Assembly (NCBI GenBank): GCA_002428485.1
Contig: DIWM01000038.1
Coordinates: 1-64,000, forward strand
Length of the DNA: 64,000 bases
Origin: Deltaproteobacteria bacterium UBA6106
GTDB taxonomy: Bacteria; Desulfobacterota; Syntrophorhabdia; Syntrophorhabdales; Syntrophorhabdaceae
Reading direction: 5' to 3'
The stretch's first letter is position 1; each line of letters begins with the position of its first letter. Of this stretch, positions 42,882 through 51,613 are shown piece after piece. A program made the translations under genes and the position numbers. The notes below the pieces were generated by a model. It saw nothing but the letters and a program-made list of their open reading frames with translations. It made no database searches and was not told the DNA's origin.

Positions 42882-43229
42882 ATAGTATAAAACTATATAA
42901 GATTGCAGGTCAGAAGTCCATCATTATCTCACAAATGAAAGTGGCTCATGGCTCGCAATTCATTGCTCATAGCAGAAGCAAAAACCCTATATACTGCCAT
43001 GATCAACAAAAGTTTTTAAAGCCAGCGACTCAATTCGAATGATACCCCGAAGCAGCGCTTCGGGGTATCATTGTTCCCGCTCCCCTTGCGGGAGAGGGTC
43101 AGGGCACGGGCAGCACAGCAGTATCATTGTTCCCGCTCCCCTTGCGGGAGAGAGTCAGGGAGAGGGGGGGGAATGATACGACCAAGTTCCTTGAAATGCA
43201 TCTGGCCAGCATCCAGAATCAAGTACGGG
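42882..43229. repeat. Spacer with perfect hairpin and GC-rich repeats
   Basis: No gene. Positions 43038-43072 form a 16-bp perfect hairpin (AATGATACCCCGAAGC, AGC loop, then its complement). From 43073 to 43170 come two copies of the CTCCCCTTGCGGGAGAG palindrome, nearly the same 90-bp unit as at 23808-23900. Earlier, 42945-42975 has GTGGCTCATGGCTCGCAATTCATTGCTCATAGC-type phrases. The hairpin is suitable to end the upstream minus-strand transcript. Confidence 0.8.
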
Positions 43230-44441
43230 TCATTCCCAGTGAAGAAGTTTTTTGACGATGTCTTCGATCTCCACCGCAAATCTTCCATAGGGGTGTTTCG
43301 CGATGACAGGTACCAGGTCGATAACGCTCTTCTCTATCTCTTCGTGGACTGCAATGTTTCCTAAAAATGTCACCTCTTTTGAAAGCCATTTTTTCGTAAC
43401 ATCCTGAACCTTCATCACAACGCTATGGATGTCGGCATCTTTCGGGACCTTGTTTACGATAAGGTAGGGGCGAAAATCCGAAATGGCCCTTGTGACCACA
43501 GAGAGGTCAAGCGGCCGGTGCTGCCTGATATTTCCTATAAGCTGTCCGATCGTTCTTGTCTTAGCGCCATCAGGAGACATTGTCGTCTCACGGATAAACC
43601 TCTCAAGATCGACATCCTTTTGATCCCTTAAATTTGACTCAGGGCCGAAGATCCTGTTCAATTTTCTGTAGAGGGCTGCCTTGATGAAATGGTAGGCGCT
43701 TATGTATGACGCGGAATCGCGGGTCGTTACCACAATCCCGTAATCGGCCTGAAGAAAAAAGTCTATGATGTTGTAAGATGTATCCCCGCCGAGATCGAGC
43801 ACGACGTAATCCGCGTCAATATTTCGTATACTCTTTATCAAACGCAATTTTTTTGCAAATTCGATATTTGCGGCTCCCAGTTCAGAGCTGTTGCCGCCGA
43901 TAAGCAGGGGGCCGTAATCGCTTTCAACCATGATCTCTTCCAGGGTGTCCACACGCTTCCCGAGGAAGTCGTTGATAGTGTGTTTTAAGAGCTTCCTCTT
44001 TCCGAGATAAAGGTGGATATTTGCCCCGCCGAGGTCGAGGTCGATGACAACCGTTTTAAATCCTCTCGACGCAAGAAGCACCCCGAGGTTGGCTGCGAAA
44101 ACGCTCTTTCCCACCCCGCCTTTTGCACCTCCTACCGCAATAGCCACCTTCTTCCTGGCGCTCCTTTCCGCCGCGGGTTCCATCTTTTCAAGCAGACAGG
44201 AAGTAATGAGTTCATAGGCATCCTGTATCCTCATAAAATGGTCAGATGCTGCCCCTTTTGTCACCTGGGGATGCATGTCAGGATGATAGGCCTTCGCCTT
44301 TTTCCTGTATGCCTTCTTTACCGTCTCGATGCTGATATTCCCGAAGAAATCCTTATCCTTCAGCAGTTCAGCGGGGAACAGGTATGAACAGGCGATTCTC
44401 ATTTCCCTTAATTGTTCGTCTCCCCATCCGGCAGAGCCCAC
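43230..44441 (-). CDS. J-domain fused to MinD-like ATPase
   Basis: A 403-residue fusion. Residues about 15-82 are a DnaJ-type J domain with helix II basic residues (KKAYRKKAKAYHPD) and the HPD motif at 53-55. Residues about 97-400 are a MinD/FlhG-like ATPase: deviant Walker A GGAKGGVGKS near 104-113, then VVIDLDLGGAN and VVLDLGGDTSYN. J domains stimulate Hsp70 ATPase; MinD-type proteins form ATP-dependent dimers, often membrane-bound and position-determining. The combination suggests recruitment of DnaK to the ATPase's target, which is inference. The start is GTG 44441, with AGGAGG eight bases upstream. It is a single gene with no functional neighbour, about 170 bases from the aldolase start on the other strand. 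Confidence 0.9.
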   Translation of the reverse strand: MGSAGWGDEQLREMRIACSYLFPAELLKDKDFFGNISIETVKKAYRKKAKAYHPDMHPQVTKGAASDHFMRIQDAYELITSCLLEKMEPAAERSARKKVAIAVGGAKGGVGKSVFAANLGVLLASRGFKTVVIDLDLGGANIHLYLGKRKLLKHTINDFLGKRVDTLEEIMVESDYGPLLIGGNSSELGAANIEFAKKLRLIKSIRNIDADYVVLDLGGDTSYNIIDFFLQADYGIVVTTRDSASYISAYHFIKAALYRKLNRIFGPESNLRDQKDVDLERFIRETTMSPDGAKTRTIGQLIGNIRQHRPLDLSVVTRAISDFRPYLIVNKVPKDADIHSVVMKVQDVTKKWLSKEVTFLGNIAVHEEIEKSVIDLVPVIAKHPYGRFAVEIEDIVKKLLHWE

Positions 44442-44610
44442 CTGTTTAGCCTCCTAAATTTTATGTGCAATAAACGTACCAATGGATTATGATTGAAGAA
44501 TGACCGGAAAATGATGTTAAATACTTAGAGACAGGTAAAATACAATAATACCTGAGGGAATAAAGTGATGCGACTCATATCATTAATACTTCATAAAAAA
44601 GGAGGTTTAT

Positions 44611-46032
44611 ATGGCAGGCGTAAAGATCAAAGATATTTTGGAGGCGGTTGATAACAGCCTGGAAGTTAAAGAAGGGGCGGTTCGGGTAAACAATCCTGCA
44701 AAGTTTCGTGAAAAGGTTCAAAAGCTCGCCGAGATATCGGCGCTTGAATCAGGGGAAAGGCAGAAGCTTGCACGATATCTCACGCGTGCGGCGGCTCTGG
44801 ATCTGGGAATTATTCCCGCCTCGATCCACGATCTGTACATGGCCCGCGGCCGCGGCGAGGTGCCGCCGGTTTTCACGGTTCCGGCGATAAACCTGCGTGC
44901 CCTTTCTTTTGACGCGGCCCGCGTAATCTTTCACGTAGCAAAAAGCATGGATGCCTCGGCATTCATCTTTGAGATAGCTCGCTCCGAGATCGGATATACG
45001 AACCAGCACCCCACAGAATATACCACTTCTATCCTCGCTGCCGCCATAGCTGAGGATTATAAGGGGCCGGTCTTTATCCAGGGGGACCACTTTCAGATCT
45101 CTGCAAAGCGGTACGGGGCCAACCCCGACGCTGAGGTGCAGGCGGTGAAAGACCTGATAAAGGAATCCATTGCCGCAGGTTTTTTTAATATTGATGTAGA
45201 TACCTCGACGATGGTAGACCTGAGCAAGCCCACGGTGCCTGAGCAACAGGATCTCAATACCGGGCTTTCCGCCGAACTGACCGCCTATATCCGCAAAGCA
45301 GAGCCCAGAGGGATAACCGTCTCGGTGGGCGGCGAGATCGGCGAGGTCGGCGGCAGGAATTCGACGGAAGAAGAGTTGCGCGCCTATATTGAAGGGTTCA
45401 GGAAGGCGCTGGACATGCGGGGCGCCGGCATGACGGGTTTGAGCAAGATCAGCATCCAGACGGGAACGTCCCATGGCGGCGTTGTGCTTCCGGACGGGTC
45501 TATTGCGAAGGTCAAGGTCGATTTTGACACATTGCACCGCTTAAGCCAGGTTGCCCGAAAGGATTATGGCATGGGAGGAGCTGTGCAGCACGGCGCTTCC
45601 ACCTTGCCCGAGGACGCCTTCGGCAAGTTTGTGGAGATCGAGACGTGCGAGATCCACCTGGCGACAAATTTTATGAATATGTTCTTTGACCGCATCCCCG
45701 ACAGCCTGCGCGGGGAAATGTATGCCTACCTGCGGGAAAAACATTCCTCGGAAAAGAAAAGCGACATGACCGATGAGCAATTCTACTATAAGGTACGTAA
45801 AAATGCCGTAGGCCCCTTCAAGGCGCAGTCATGGAATGTGCCGCCTTCCGTCAAAGAAAAGATCAAAAAGGACTGGGAGTCCCAGTTCAGAAAGCTCTTC
45901 GATCTGCTGGGCATGAAAAACACCCGTCAGTACGTTGAAAAATTTATAAAACCGGCTGTTATCCAGCCCAACCTTAAAGACTATCTCGGTGAGTCGGCCG
46001 GGGTCGAGAACGTGAGCGATCTCGCGGATTAA
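44611..46032 (+). CDS. Class II aldolase (long, FBA-like)
   Basis: A 473-residue protein with a class II fructose-bisphosphate aldolase-type TIM barrel: FTVPAINLRALSFDAARV, the zinc histidine in FIQGDHFQIS, NIDVDTSTMVDL, GGEIGEVGG and GTSHGGVVLPDG. It is about 130 residues longer than standard class II enzymes, owing to an N-terminal extension (about 65 residues before the barrel) and a C-terminal helical tail with NTRQYVEKFIKPAV. It probably interconverts fructose 1,6-bisphosphate or a related ketose with trioses. AAGGAGG lies upstream of ATG 44611. The convergent neighbour is class I fructose-1,6-bisphosphatase, so both serve gluconeogenesis, expected in an anaerobe growing on organic acids. 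Confidence 0.88.
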   Translation: MAGVKIKDILEAVDNSLEVKEGAVRVNNPAKFREKVQKLAEISALESGERQKLARYLTRAAALDLGIIPASIHDLYMARGRGEVPPVFTVPAINLRALSFDAARVIFHVAKSMDASAFIFEIARSEIGYTNQHPTEYTTSILAAAIAEDYKGPVFIQGDHFQISAKRYGANPDAEVQAVKDLIKESIAAGFFNIDVDTSTMVDLSKPTVPEQQDLNTGLSAELTAYIRKAEPRGITVSVGGEIGEVGGRNSTEEELRAYIEGFRKALDMRGAGMTGLSKISIQTGTSHGGVVLPDGSIAKVKVDFDTLHRLSQVARKDYGMGGAVQHGASTLPEDAFGKFVEIETCEIHLATNFMNMFFDRIPDSLRGEMYAYLREKHSSEKKSDMTDEQFYYKVRKNAVGPFKAQSWNVPPSVKEKIKKDWESQFRKLFDLLGMKNTRQYVEKFIKPAVIQPNLKDYLGESAGVENVSDLAD

Positions 46033-46184
46033 GACGGCTCATAGTTCATGGCTGATGGCTCATGGCAAGAACGAAACATAATAAACAGCAGGATGAAGGC
46101 AGTAAAAGATCTCTTACGCACTATTTGCTGCATGTCAGGTTCTTGCTGTTGCCATGAGCTATGAACTATGAACTGCTTTTGCGG
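46033..46184. repeat. Inverted repeat between convergent aldolase and phosphatase genes
   Basis: Arms are GGCTCATAGTTCATGGCTGATGG... and ...CCATGAGCTATGAACTATGAACTG, separated by about 90 bases. It belongs to the same family as 33679-33901 and again lies exactly between two convergent genes. Confidence 0.75.
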
Positions 46185-47171
46185 CTATGGGTTGCGCAAA
46201 ACTGCTGCTATCTCATCTACCAACGGTTTCGACCCCACGTATAACGCCGTTCTCTGGTGGTGTTTTTCGGGCTCGATATCGAGTATGGGGGCCCCTTTTT
46301 CGTCTACAGCATCCCCGCCGGCCTCGCGGCACATGAATGCCACAACCGCAGCTTCGTACATGAGCCGGAGCTTTCCGTCAGGGCGGTTCTTTTTCGGATT
46401 TGGATGGTTGACGATCGCGGGATACATGAACATGCCGCCGTTGGAGAGGATCCGATGGAAGTCCCCCGCCAGTGCGCCGAGATACCTGAAGGCATATTTT
46501 TGCTCGTTTGCCACTATCCATTTCTGTACCTTTTCGGAGTACGTGTTCCGGTTCGCTGAGTTGAATGACAGTTCCCAGCTTTTTTTATCCTCCGGAAGGG
46601 CCATCGGTATCGGCTTGACGTAGTTCATGGTTTCGTCGATGTGGAACCTCCAGGTCCCTGCATCTTTCAGTGCGATGGTAAAGGTGCCGGTGGGGATCAC
46701 AAACATCCCTGCGGCGATATAATCCCTTCCTGCCCTCAGGTGATAGTCCTCGGGGCCTTCGAGATTGCGCTTTGCGATGCCGAAGAGAAAGCCGACGGGC
46801 AGGCCATGAGAGACGTTTGACGAGCCGTCGAGGGGATCAAAATATATAAAATACCTGCCGGTGTCTTCGTTGAGGCTTATTATTTCGTCCGCTTCTTCGC
46901 TGACCGCCCTTATCACCCTCTCCGTTGTCCTGAGATAATGTATGGCGATCTCGTGGGCTATCTGGTCCATTTGCATCACGTCCTCGCCCTGTACATTGAT
47001 CAGGTTGGCATAACCGAGGTTTCCCTTCAGGGCGCCTGTCAGGTAATAGTGCTGGATGTGTTTTGCCGCGCTTATCAGCGCGTCCATAAGGATCAGGAAG
47101 TGGTAGCTCCTGTTGTATTTTTCCTGGTGGCGAAGAAGAAAATTAATAAAGGTCTGTTCAAATTCCATCAT
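46185..47171 (-). CDS. fbp: Class I fructose-1,6-bisphosphatase
   Basis: A 328-residue gluconeogenic phosphatase that converts fructose 1,6-bisphosphate to fructose 6-phosphate. Metal motif YFIYFDPLDGSSNVSHGLPVG near residue 105-125, with further family segments in RYLGALAGDFHRILSNGGMFMYPA and LRLMYEAAVVAFM. Length is as expected for class I. Start ATG follows a moderate Shine-Dalgarno; it is convergent with the aldolase gene. Confidence 0.96.
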   Translation of the reverse strand: MMEFEQTFINFLLRHQEKYNRSYHFLILMDALISAAKHIQHYYLTGALKGNLGYANLINVQGEDVMQMDQIAHEIAIHYLRTTERVIRAVSEEADEIISLNEDTGRYFIYFDPLDGSSNVSHGLPVGFLFGIAKRNLEGPEDYHLRAGRDYIAAGMFVIPTGTFTIALKDAGTWRFHIDETMNYVKPIPMALPEDKKSWELSFNSANRNTYSEKVQKWIVANEQKYAFRYLGALAGDFHRILSNGGMFMYPAIVNHPNPKKNRPDGKLRLMYEAAVVAFMCREAGGDAVDEKGAPILDIEPEKHHQRTALYVGSKPLVDEIAAVLRNP

Positions 47172-47311
47172 GCCCTCCGTGTATGTATTGACAGTACGAT
47201 TTACTATAAGAAATCATCCGGTCTAAGTCAACTGGAATCATTCCCAAGGATTGCGAATGCGGGAGGCGCTGCAAAGTGTTCTGTGACTTGGTCCGAACAG
47301 CTTGCGGCAGA

Positions 47312-47914
47312 TTATTGATTCTGGGGTTCGAGAATATATTTCAGGCGGTTGTTGGTCAGGGTGAGGAGTCCTTTTATGAACATCTCCTCAATGATCGCAT
47401 CGATCTCGCCGGTACTTGCCTTATCCCGTAATAACGATTCAACATGTTTCTTCAGCGTTCCCCTTGTGCGCGGGCGCTTCTGGTTGTCTATCTTGTTGAG
47501 ATTGGCGACGATGTAGTCGGTAAATTTTGATGAAGGAGGCAGCTTTTTGCTGTCGGACAGCTCGGCAAGGTTGGCGATCCTTTTTGTTTGTATGCCGGCA
47601 TCGTTGATGTACTTTATCAGAGAATCGTAGCCGCTGTCCTTGGAAAGCACTATCAGCGCAATATCCTTTTGCGATCCTTCGCTTAAGCGCCCCAGCTCAA
47701 AGGCAATGTGGAAATCGAGGTTGTTCTTGCCGTCGCCCGCTATCTTCAGCCATTTGATCCGGTTCCCCATGGTCTGGGCCTTCTCGACAAGGTGGAAGGG
47801 TATCTTGTTCTGGGATTTGCCGACAAAGACCACGATATCCGTATCCGGTGTATCGATAGGCTCAAGGTCCAGTTTTTGTATGTTTTCAAAGTCTATCAAT
47901 ATGACCCGCTTCAT
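47312..47914 (-). CDS. PIN/NYN-like RNase-fold protein
   Basis: A 200-residue protein. The N-terminal 125 residues have a NYN/PIN-like fold with conserved acids in ILIDFENIQ (D8, E10), FHIAFELGR and VLSKDSGYDSLIKYI. The C-terminal 75 residues are helical (GTLKKHVESLLRDKASTGEIDAIIEEMFIKG). The acidic tetrad suggests a metal-dependent ribonuclease acting on RNA, but no target is known. No toxin-antitoxin partner is visible, so I do not call it a toxin. It stands alone between fbp and a GTPase gene. Confidence 0.75.
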   Translation of the reverse strand: MKRVILIDFENIQKLDLEPIDTPDTDIVVFVGKSQNKIPFHLVEKAQTMGNRIKWLKIAGDGKNNLDFHIAFELGRLSEGSQKDIALIVLSKDSGYDSLIKYINDAGIQTKRIANLAELSDSKKLPPSSKFTDYIVANLNKIDNQKRPRTRGTLKKHVESLLRDKASTGEIDAIIEEMFIKGLLTLTNNRLKYILEPQNQ

Positions 47915-47984
47915 AAAATGTTCCTCACGTGTTTATGATAACCGTTTTATAAAATTTACACAAGGAAAAGTGTTGGCAGGCAGC

Positions 47985-49046
47985 TCAGCTCCCTGCCCTG
48001 ATGGTAAGGATGTCGCCGTCCCGGACAATGTATGTCTTCCCTTCAAGGCGCCAGAGGCCGGCCTTTTTGCAGCCCGCAAAGCCGTTGTGCTCGATAAACG
48101 CGTCATAAGCGACAGTTTCTGCGCGGATAAACTTGTCATAGAAATTGGTATGGATCGTGCCGGCGGCGTCCTGGGCGTTCATGCCTTCCTGTATTGGCCA
48201 TGCGCGGCACTCATCTTCCCCGACGGTAAGAAAGGAGATGAGCCCGAGCGTCCTGGAGGAAAGCTGGATGATCCTGCTCCGGATCGTCTCGGCAATGGCG
48301 TACTCCGCCATGAGGCCGGAACGTTCGTCCGGTGTGACCAGGGCGAGTTCAGCCTCAAGCTTTGCGCACGCAGCCACGGCAGGGACGTTGTCGGGCAGCG
48401 CCAGCCTTATCGCTTCCATGACGCCCTCCATCTCACGGCCCCCTTCTTCGGCATGGTTTATTACAACCATCATCGGCTTCTCCGACAAAAACTGAAAGCT
48501 GCGGAGCATTTTGCCGGTTTCTCTGATCGTGGGGATGGTGCTGAGGGGTTTTCCTGTGTTGAGATGGGAAAGGCACTCTTCCAGCAGGGCCTTTTCCTGC
48601 TGTAAAAGGGGGTTGTCCTTTTTTCCGTTCTGGTTTTCGATCCGCTCAAGGCGTTTCTCTATCTGCGCCATGTCGGCAAGGATAAACTCGGTATTAAGCG
48701 CGTGATAATCTCCGACAGGGTCAACGGCATAGCCGTTGTCAAAGCAGCGCAGAACAAGGAGGAAGGCATCGCTGAATCGCAACTGGTGGAGCATTTTGGG
48801 GTTCATCGTTTCGTTTTTTGCATCGCCCTCCCGTATGGCAGCGGTGTCGGCTGCCTCTATCCGTGCATATACGGTTTTTTTTGGCCTGAATATCTTTGTA
48901 AGGGCGTCGAGCCGTTCGTCAGGGACGTCGATCGTTGTGATTGAGCCCGGGTTGGCAGCTCTCTGGCTGCTCATGTCTATGCCGCTGAGCGCCTGGAAGA
49001 GCGTTGTCTTCCCGCAGCCGGCATTGCCAATTATTGATATCAACAT
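47985..49046 (-). CDS. YchF/OLA1-like GTPase, divergent
   Basis: A 353-residue P-loop GTPase or ATPase of the Obg/YchF superfamily. The P-loop is IIGNAGCGKTTLFQAL at residues 5-20. The NxxE specificity motif of YchF seems present as VVINHAEE near residue 200, and the C-terminal TGS-like domain is seen (SFLTVGEDECRAWPIQEGM and the terminal IVRDGDILTIRAGS). The usual DxAGLV Switch II segment is replaced by AADTAAIRE, so the canonical G3 glycine is missing. It is similar in size to YchF but clearly divergent. A second, standard ychF may exist elsewhere. Function is not established. Confidence 0.78.
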   Translation of the reverse strand: MLISIIGNAGCGKTTLFQALSGIDMSSQRAANPGSITTIDVPDERLDALTKIFRPKKTVYARIEAADTAAIREGDAKNETMNPKMLHQLRFSDAFLLVLRCFDNGYAVDPVGDYHALNTEFILADMAQIEKRLERIENQNGKKDNPLLQQEKALLEECLSHLNTGKPLSTIPTIRETGKMLRSFQFLSEKPMMVVINHAEEGGREMEGVMEAIRLALPDNVPAVAACAKLEAELALVTPDERSGLMAEYAIAETIRSRIIQLSSRTLGLISFLTVGEDECRAWPIQEGMNAQDAAGTIHTNFYDKFIRAETVAYDAFIEHNGFAGCKKAGLWRLEGKTYIVRDGDILTIRAGS

Positions 49047-49080
49047 AACAGCTCCTTCTGGTAAAGGGAATGAAACGATT

Positions 49081-49089
49081 TGATATAAT
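49081..49089 (+). promoter_or_regulatory. Extended -10 element
   Basis: TGATATAAT in the divergent region between the GTPase and the exported hydrolase genes, reading toward the latter, which starts about 100 bases downstream. No good -35. Confidence 0.4.
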
Positions 49090-49186
49090 ACAACTTTTTC
49101 CTGAAGATATCAAGCGATGGCCAGAAAATCATTGCAAAGCCTTTGAGATTGCGGGACAATAGAAAAACACGAAAGAGGGTGGACAA

Positions 49187-50224
49187 ATGAAGCATGCCGA
49201 TCCGAAAAGGCTGGCCCTGAAGGCAGTGTATATATTATTTTTTATTGTCTGCGCCGTATTGCCGTTGTCTGCCGTATGTGCTGAACCTGTGGCAACCGGC
49301 GCGCGGGAAAAGATCGGGTTTGAATCAGAGAACTACACGAACTTGCCGGACATGCTGAAAGGCAGGCCAACGTCTACGGTGACGATCACCGCGGCGCTCT
49401 CTTTTCCCAATGAGCAGAAGGAAAAATACCCGGCTATTGTTCTGATCCACGGTAGTGCCGGCTCTTCAGAGGCCTGTGAGGGCTGGTACGCCGGAGCCTT
49501 TTCCAGAGAAGGCTTCGCAGTCCTGACGATGGAGAGCGCACGGCTGCGCGGGATCCGTGACGCAGCCATAGCAGGTGGCTGGAAGCTTTTTGGCGCTATG
49601 GTAGCGGATGCGTACCATGCGTTGGACCTCCTGGCGCAGCATCCCAGGATAGATGCGAAGCGCATTGCTATCGCAGGGGTTTCCATGGGCGGCGATATCG
49701 CTCATATTACCGCATTCGAAGCGCTGCGGGCTTCATACATGCGAGGCAGCCTTCGCTTCGCTGCACACATAGCTTTTTATCCGACCCTGACATGGGGCAT
49801 TGAGGCGGGCAGCGATTCTTACACAGGATCGCCAATACTGATCATGGTGGGAGATAAGGACGATTGCGGCCCTCCTTCGAAGCTCCAGACCTATCTGGAC
49901 TACGCAAAGCAGGCAGGATTTCCGGCGCCTGTTGAGACTATCATATACCCGGAAGCCTACCAGGGGTGGGGAAATTCATGGTACACGCCGGCATCATACA
50001 AGGCAAACCTTGCAAGCACAGCGAAATGCCCCTTTGCTCTACTGGCGCCAAAATCGCCCAACGGATTAACGCTGCTTGGGCCAAGGGGCATAATACCCTT
50101 TCATCTGGACAGATGGAATGCCTGCACGACGGCGGCAAAAGGTTACCATATAGGTTTTGATGAAAATACGCGCAACCGGTCTTTAACGGACTCCGTCTCT
50201 TTCCTGCAGAAAGCGATGAAGTGA
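49187..50224 (+). CDS. Exported dienelactone-hydrolase-like protein
   Basis: A 345-residue alpha/beta hydrolase with a signal peptide ending AVCA (residue 32), so periplasmic. The nucleophile elbow GVSMGG places Ser166, the acid is likely in VGDKDDCGP, and the DLH-type segment IVLIHGSAGSSEACEGW is present. In the family the catalytic histidine lies in YPGAYHGF-type sequence; here the corresponding stretch reads YPEAYQGWG, with Gln259 in its place. A histidine further on, GYHIGFDENTR, may take over. Activity is therefore uncertain. GAGGG lies upstream of the ATG. Confidence 0.8.
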   Translation: MKHADPKRLALKAVYILFFIVCAVLPLSAVCAEPVATGAREKIGFESENYTNLPDMLKGRPTSTVTITAALSFPNEQKEKYPAIVLIHGSAGSSEACEGWYAGAFSREGFAVLTMESARLRGIRDAAIAGGWKLFGAMVADAYHALDLLAQHPRIDAKRIAIAGVSMGGDIAHITAFEALRASYMRGSLRFAAHIAFYPTLTWGIEAGSDSYTGSPILIMVGDKDDCGPPSKLQTYLDYAKQAGFPAPVETIIYPEAYQGWGNSWYTPASYKANLASTAKCPFALLAPKSPNGLTLLGPRGIIPFHLDRWNACTTAAKGYHIGFDENTRNRSLTDSVSFLQKAMK

Positions 50225-50358
50225 ACGCGAGAACCGCCTTCAGCGATCAGCACCTATAAACCCGTAAGGCGTCAGGCGTCAGGCGATTTAACCCCTTACA
50301 ACTTACGATTCACGCCTCACCGATGTTTTGCTATGAGCTATGAGCCATCAGCTATGAG
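50225..50358. repeat. Repeat-rich spacer between convergent genes
   Basis: GGCGTCAGGCGTCAGGCG and CTATGAGCTATGAGCCATCAGCTATGAGC-type phrases lie between the convergent hydrolase and hydratase genes. Same style as 33679-33901 and 46033-46184. Confidence 0.65.
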
Positions 50359-51237
50359 CTATTTAAAGCTTACCGTTACCTCAACCGGGCCCTTCGGATC
50401 CAAGCCGGTATACCTGGCCTTGAGGGTCATGCCCGGCTTTGCAGGTATCATTTTTGTGATCGAACCGAGGGAGAGGATGTCGCCTTTCTTTAATTTTTTT
50501 CCTTCAGCGACGACTGAATCCTTGATCCAGAGGACTACGGCCAGTGGGTCGCCGAGGAGGGCGGTCCCTTTCCCTTCGCTCACGACCGCGCCTTTTTCAT
50601 CGACGACCTGAAGGGTAAAATTCCTCAGCCGCTCTGCCCATTCCGGCGTTGCCTCCAGCGGGATGGGGTCGCCGAGAACTCCATAGCGTGAGCCCACGTT
50701 GATGGCGACGAGGACCGGGCCGTTGAATTTGACACCCTTGCCGCAGACCATATCCGGCAGCTCTATGAAAGGGATCACAGCATCGAGGTGTTTCAGCGCT
50801 TCCCCGCCGGTCTTCGCCTGGTTTATCCCCTCGTCCTTGACCCTCACAACGAGGTCGCCTTCCGTCATCGGGACGGTACCGAAATTTGCGGGAACAACGG
50901 CGCCGTTTTGGAGCAGCATCTTTTTCAGCAGTGTCCCCCGCACAGGCTGGTTGACGCCAAAAACCTTTTGCACCTGAGGATTTGTAAGCCCTGCCTTGTA
51001 GCCGGCCGGTTCCCCGAATTCCTTGCCGATGAGCGCAACGAACCGTTCCTGTACTTTTACCGCCTGCTCCATCGTCATGTTCGTGTCGATCTCGGTGACC
51101 GGCGTCTTTTTGAGATATTGTTCTGCAAGCTGTGAGGCAAAGTCAGCGGCCTGGACATACGAGTACCCCGAAAGCAAGACCATTGCGAGCATTGCCGTGA
51201 TCAATACAACAGGCTTCATTGCCGTAAGATGTTTCAT
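50359..51237 (-). CDS. Exported 2-keto-4-pentenoate hydratase/fumarylacetoacetate hydrolase-fold protein
   Basis: A 292-residue protein with a signal peptide at residues 1-30 (TAMLAMVLLSGYSYVQA). The mature part is clearly of the hydratase/FAH fold: GEPAGYKAGLTNPQVQK, EGDLVVRVKD, LDAVIPFIELPDMV, and LLGDPLAVVLWIKD. Enzymes of this fold (MhpD, DmpE) normally act in the cytoplasm in meta-cleavage of aromatics, so a signal peptide is unusual. The natural substrate is not evident. GGGGGAAAAG lies upstream of ATG 51237. The neighbour is an exported hydrolase of dienelactone type in the convergent direction; the two share a theme of ring-cleavage folds in the periplasm. Confidence 0.82.
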   Translation of the reverse strand: MKHLTAMKPVVLITAMLAMVLLSGYSYVQAADFASQLAEQYLKKTPVTEIDTNMTMEQAVKVQERFVALIGKEFGEPAGYKAGLTNPQVQKVFGVNQPVRGTLLKKMLLQNGAVVPANFGTVPMTEGDLVVRVKDEGINQAKTGGEALKHLDAVIPFIELPDMVCGKGVKFNGPVLVAINVGSRYGVLGDPIPLEATPEWAERLRNFTLQVVDEKGAVVSEGKGTALLGDPLAVVLWIKDSVVAEGKKLKKGDILSLGSITKMIPAKPGMTLKARYTGLDPKGPVEVTVSFK

Positions 51238-51613
51238 CTTTTCCCCCTTGTTTTTTTAATTTTTTATTATAGTTTCAGACCATTTTTACATAGCACCATC
51301 CAATTTGTCAAATTATTGGGGCTTGCGTCGCCCCCTCTTCGGGCAGAGCCCGAAGAGACTTCCCCTCTCGCTCGAGAACTCGCTATAAATTATTATTGGG
51401 GCTTGCGTCGCCCCCTCAGCTGATATCGTGAAAAGTGAAACGTGAGAAGTAAGAAGTTCACAACATTTCACATTTTACCTTTCACATTTCACGGGGTTCA
51501 TCTCCTCACGCCTTACGCTTTACGGGTGTTCTGCTCTCCGCTGCTTTTGGGGCATGTTGACAATGAATCTTTTTGCTATATACTTTAGAGTAAAGAACAG
51601 AAAGGGGGAATCA
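51238..51613. other. Spacer containing dispersed repeat A and short phrases
   Basis: The divergent region between the hydratase and GYD genes. Positions 51317-51386 are a complete copy of dispersed repeat A and 51397-51417 a second, cut-off copy. Then come GTGAAAAGTGAAACGTGAG and CACATTTTACCTTTCACATTTCACGG phrases. No promoter of good quality was seen. Confidence 0.6.
51317..51417. repeat. Dispersed repeat A (one full and one partial copy)
   Basis: Seventy-base unit: GGGGCTTGCGTCGCCCCC, hairpin CTCTTCGGGC/GCCCGAAGAG, CTTCCCCTCTCGCTCG, AGAACTCGCTATA. The second copy stops after the first 20 bases. Further copies lie at 52277-52347 and 52365-52434. Confidence 0.85.

Noticed and set aside
47312..47914. 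Type II toxin of a toxin-antitoxin pair
   Set aside because: The PIN/NYN-like protein is 200 residues with an extra helical part and has no small antitoxin gene beside it.
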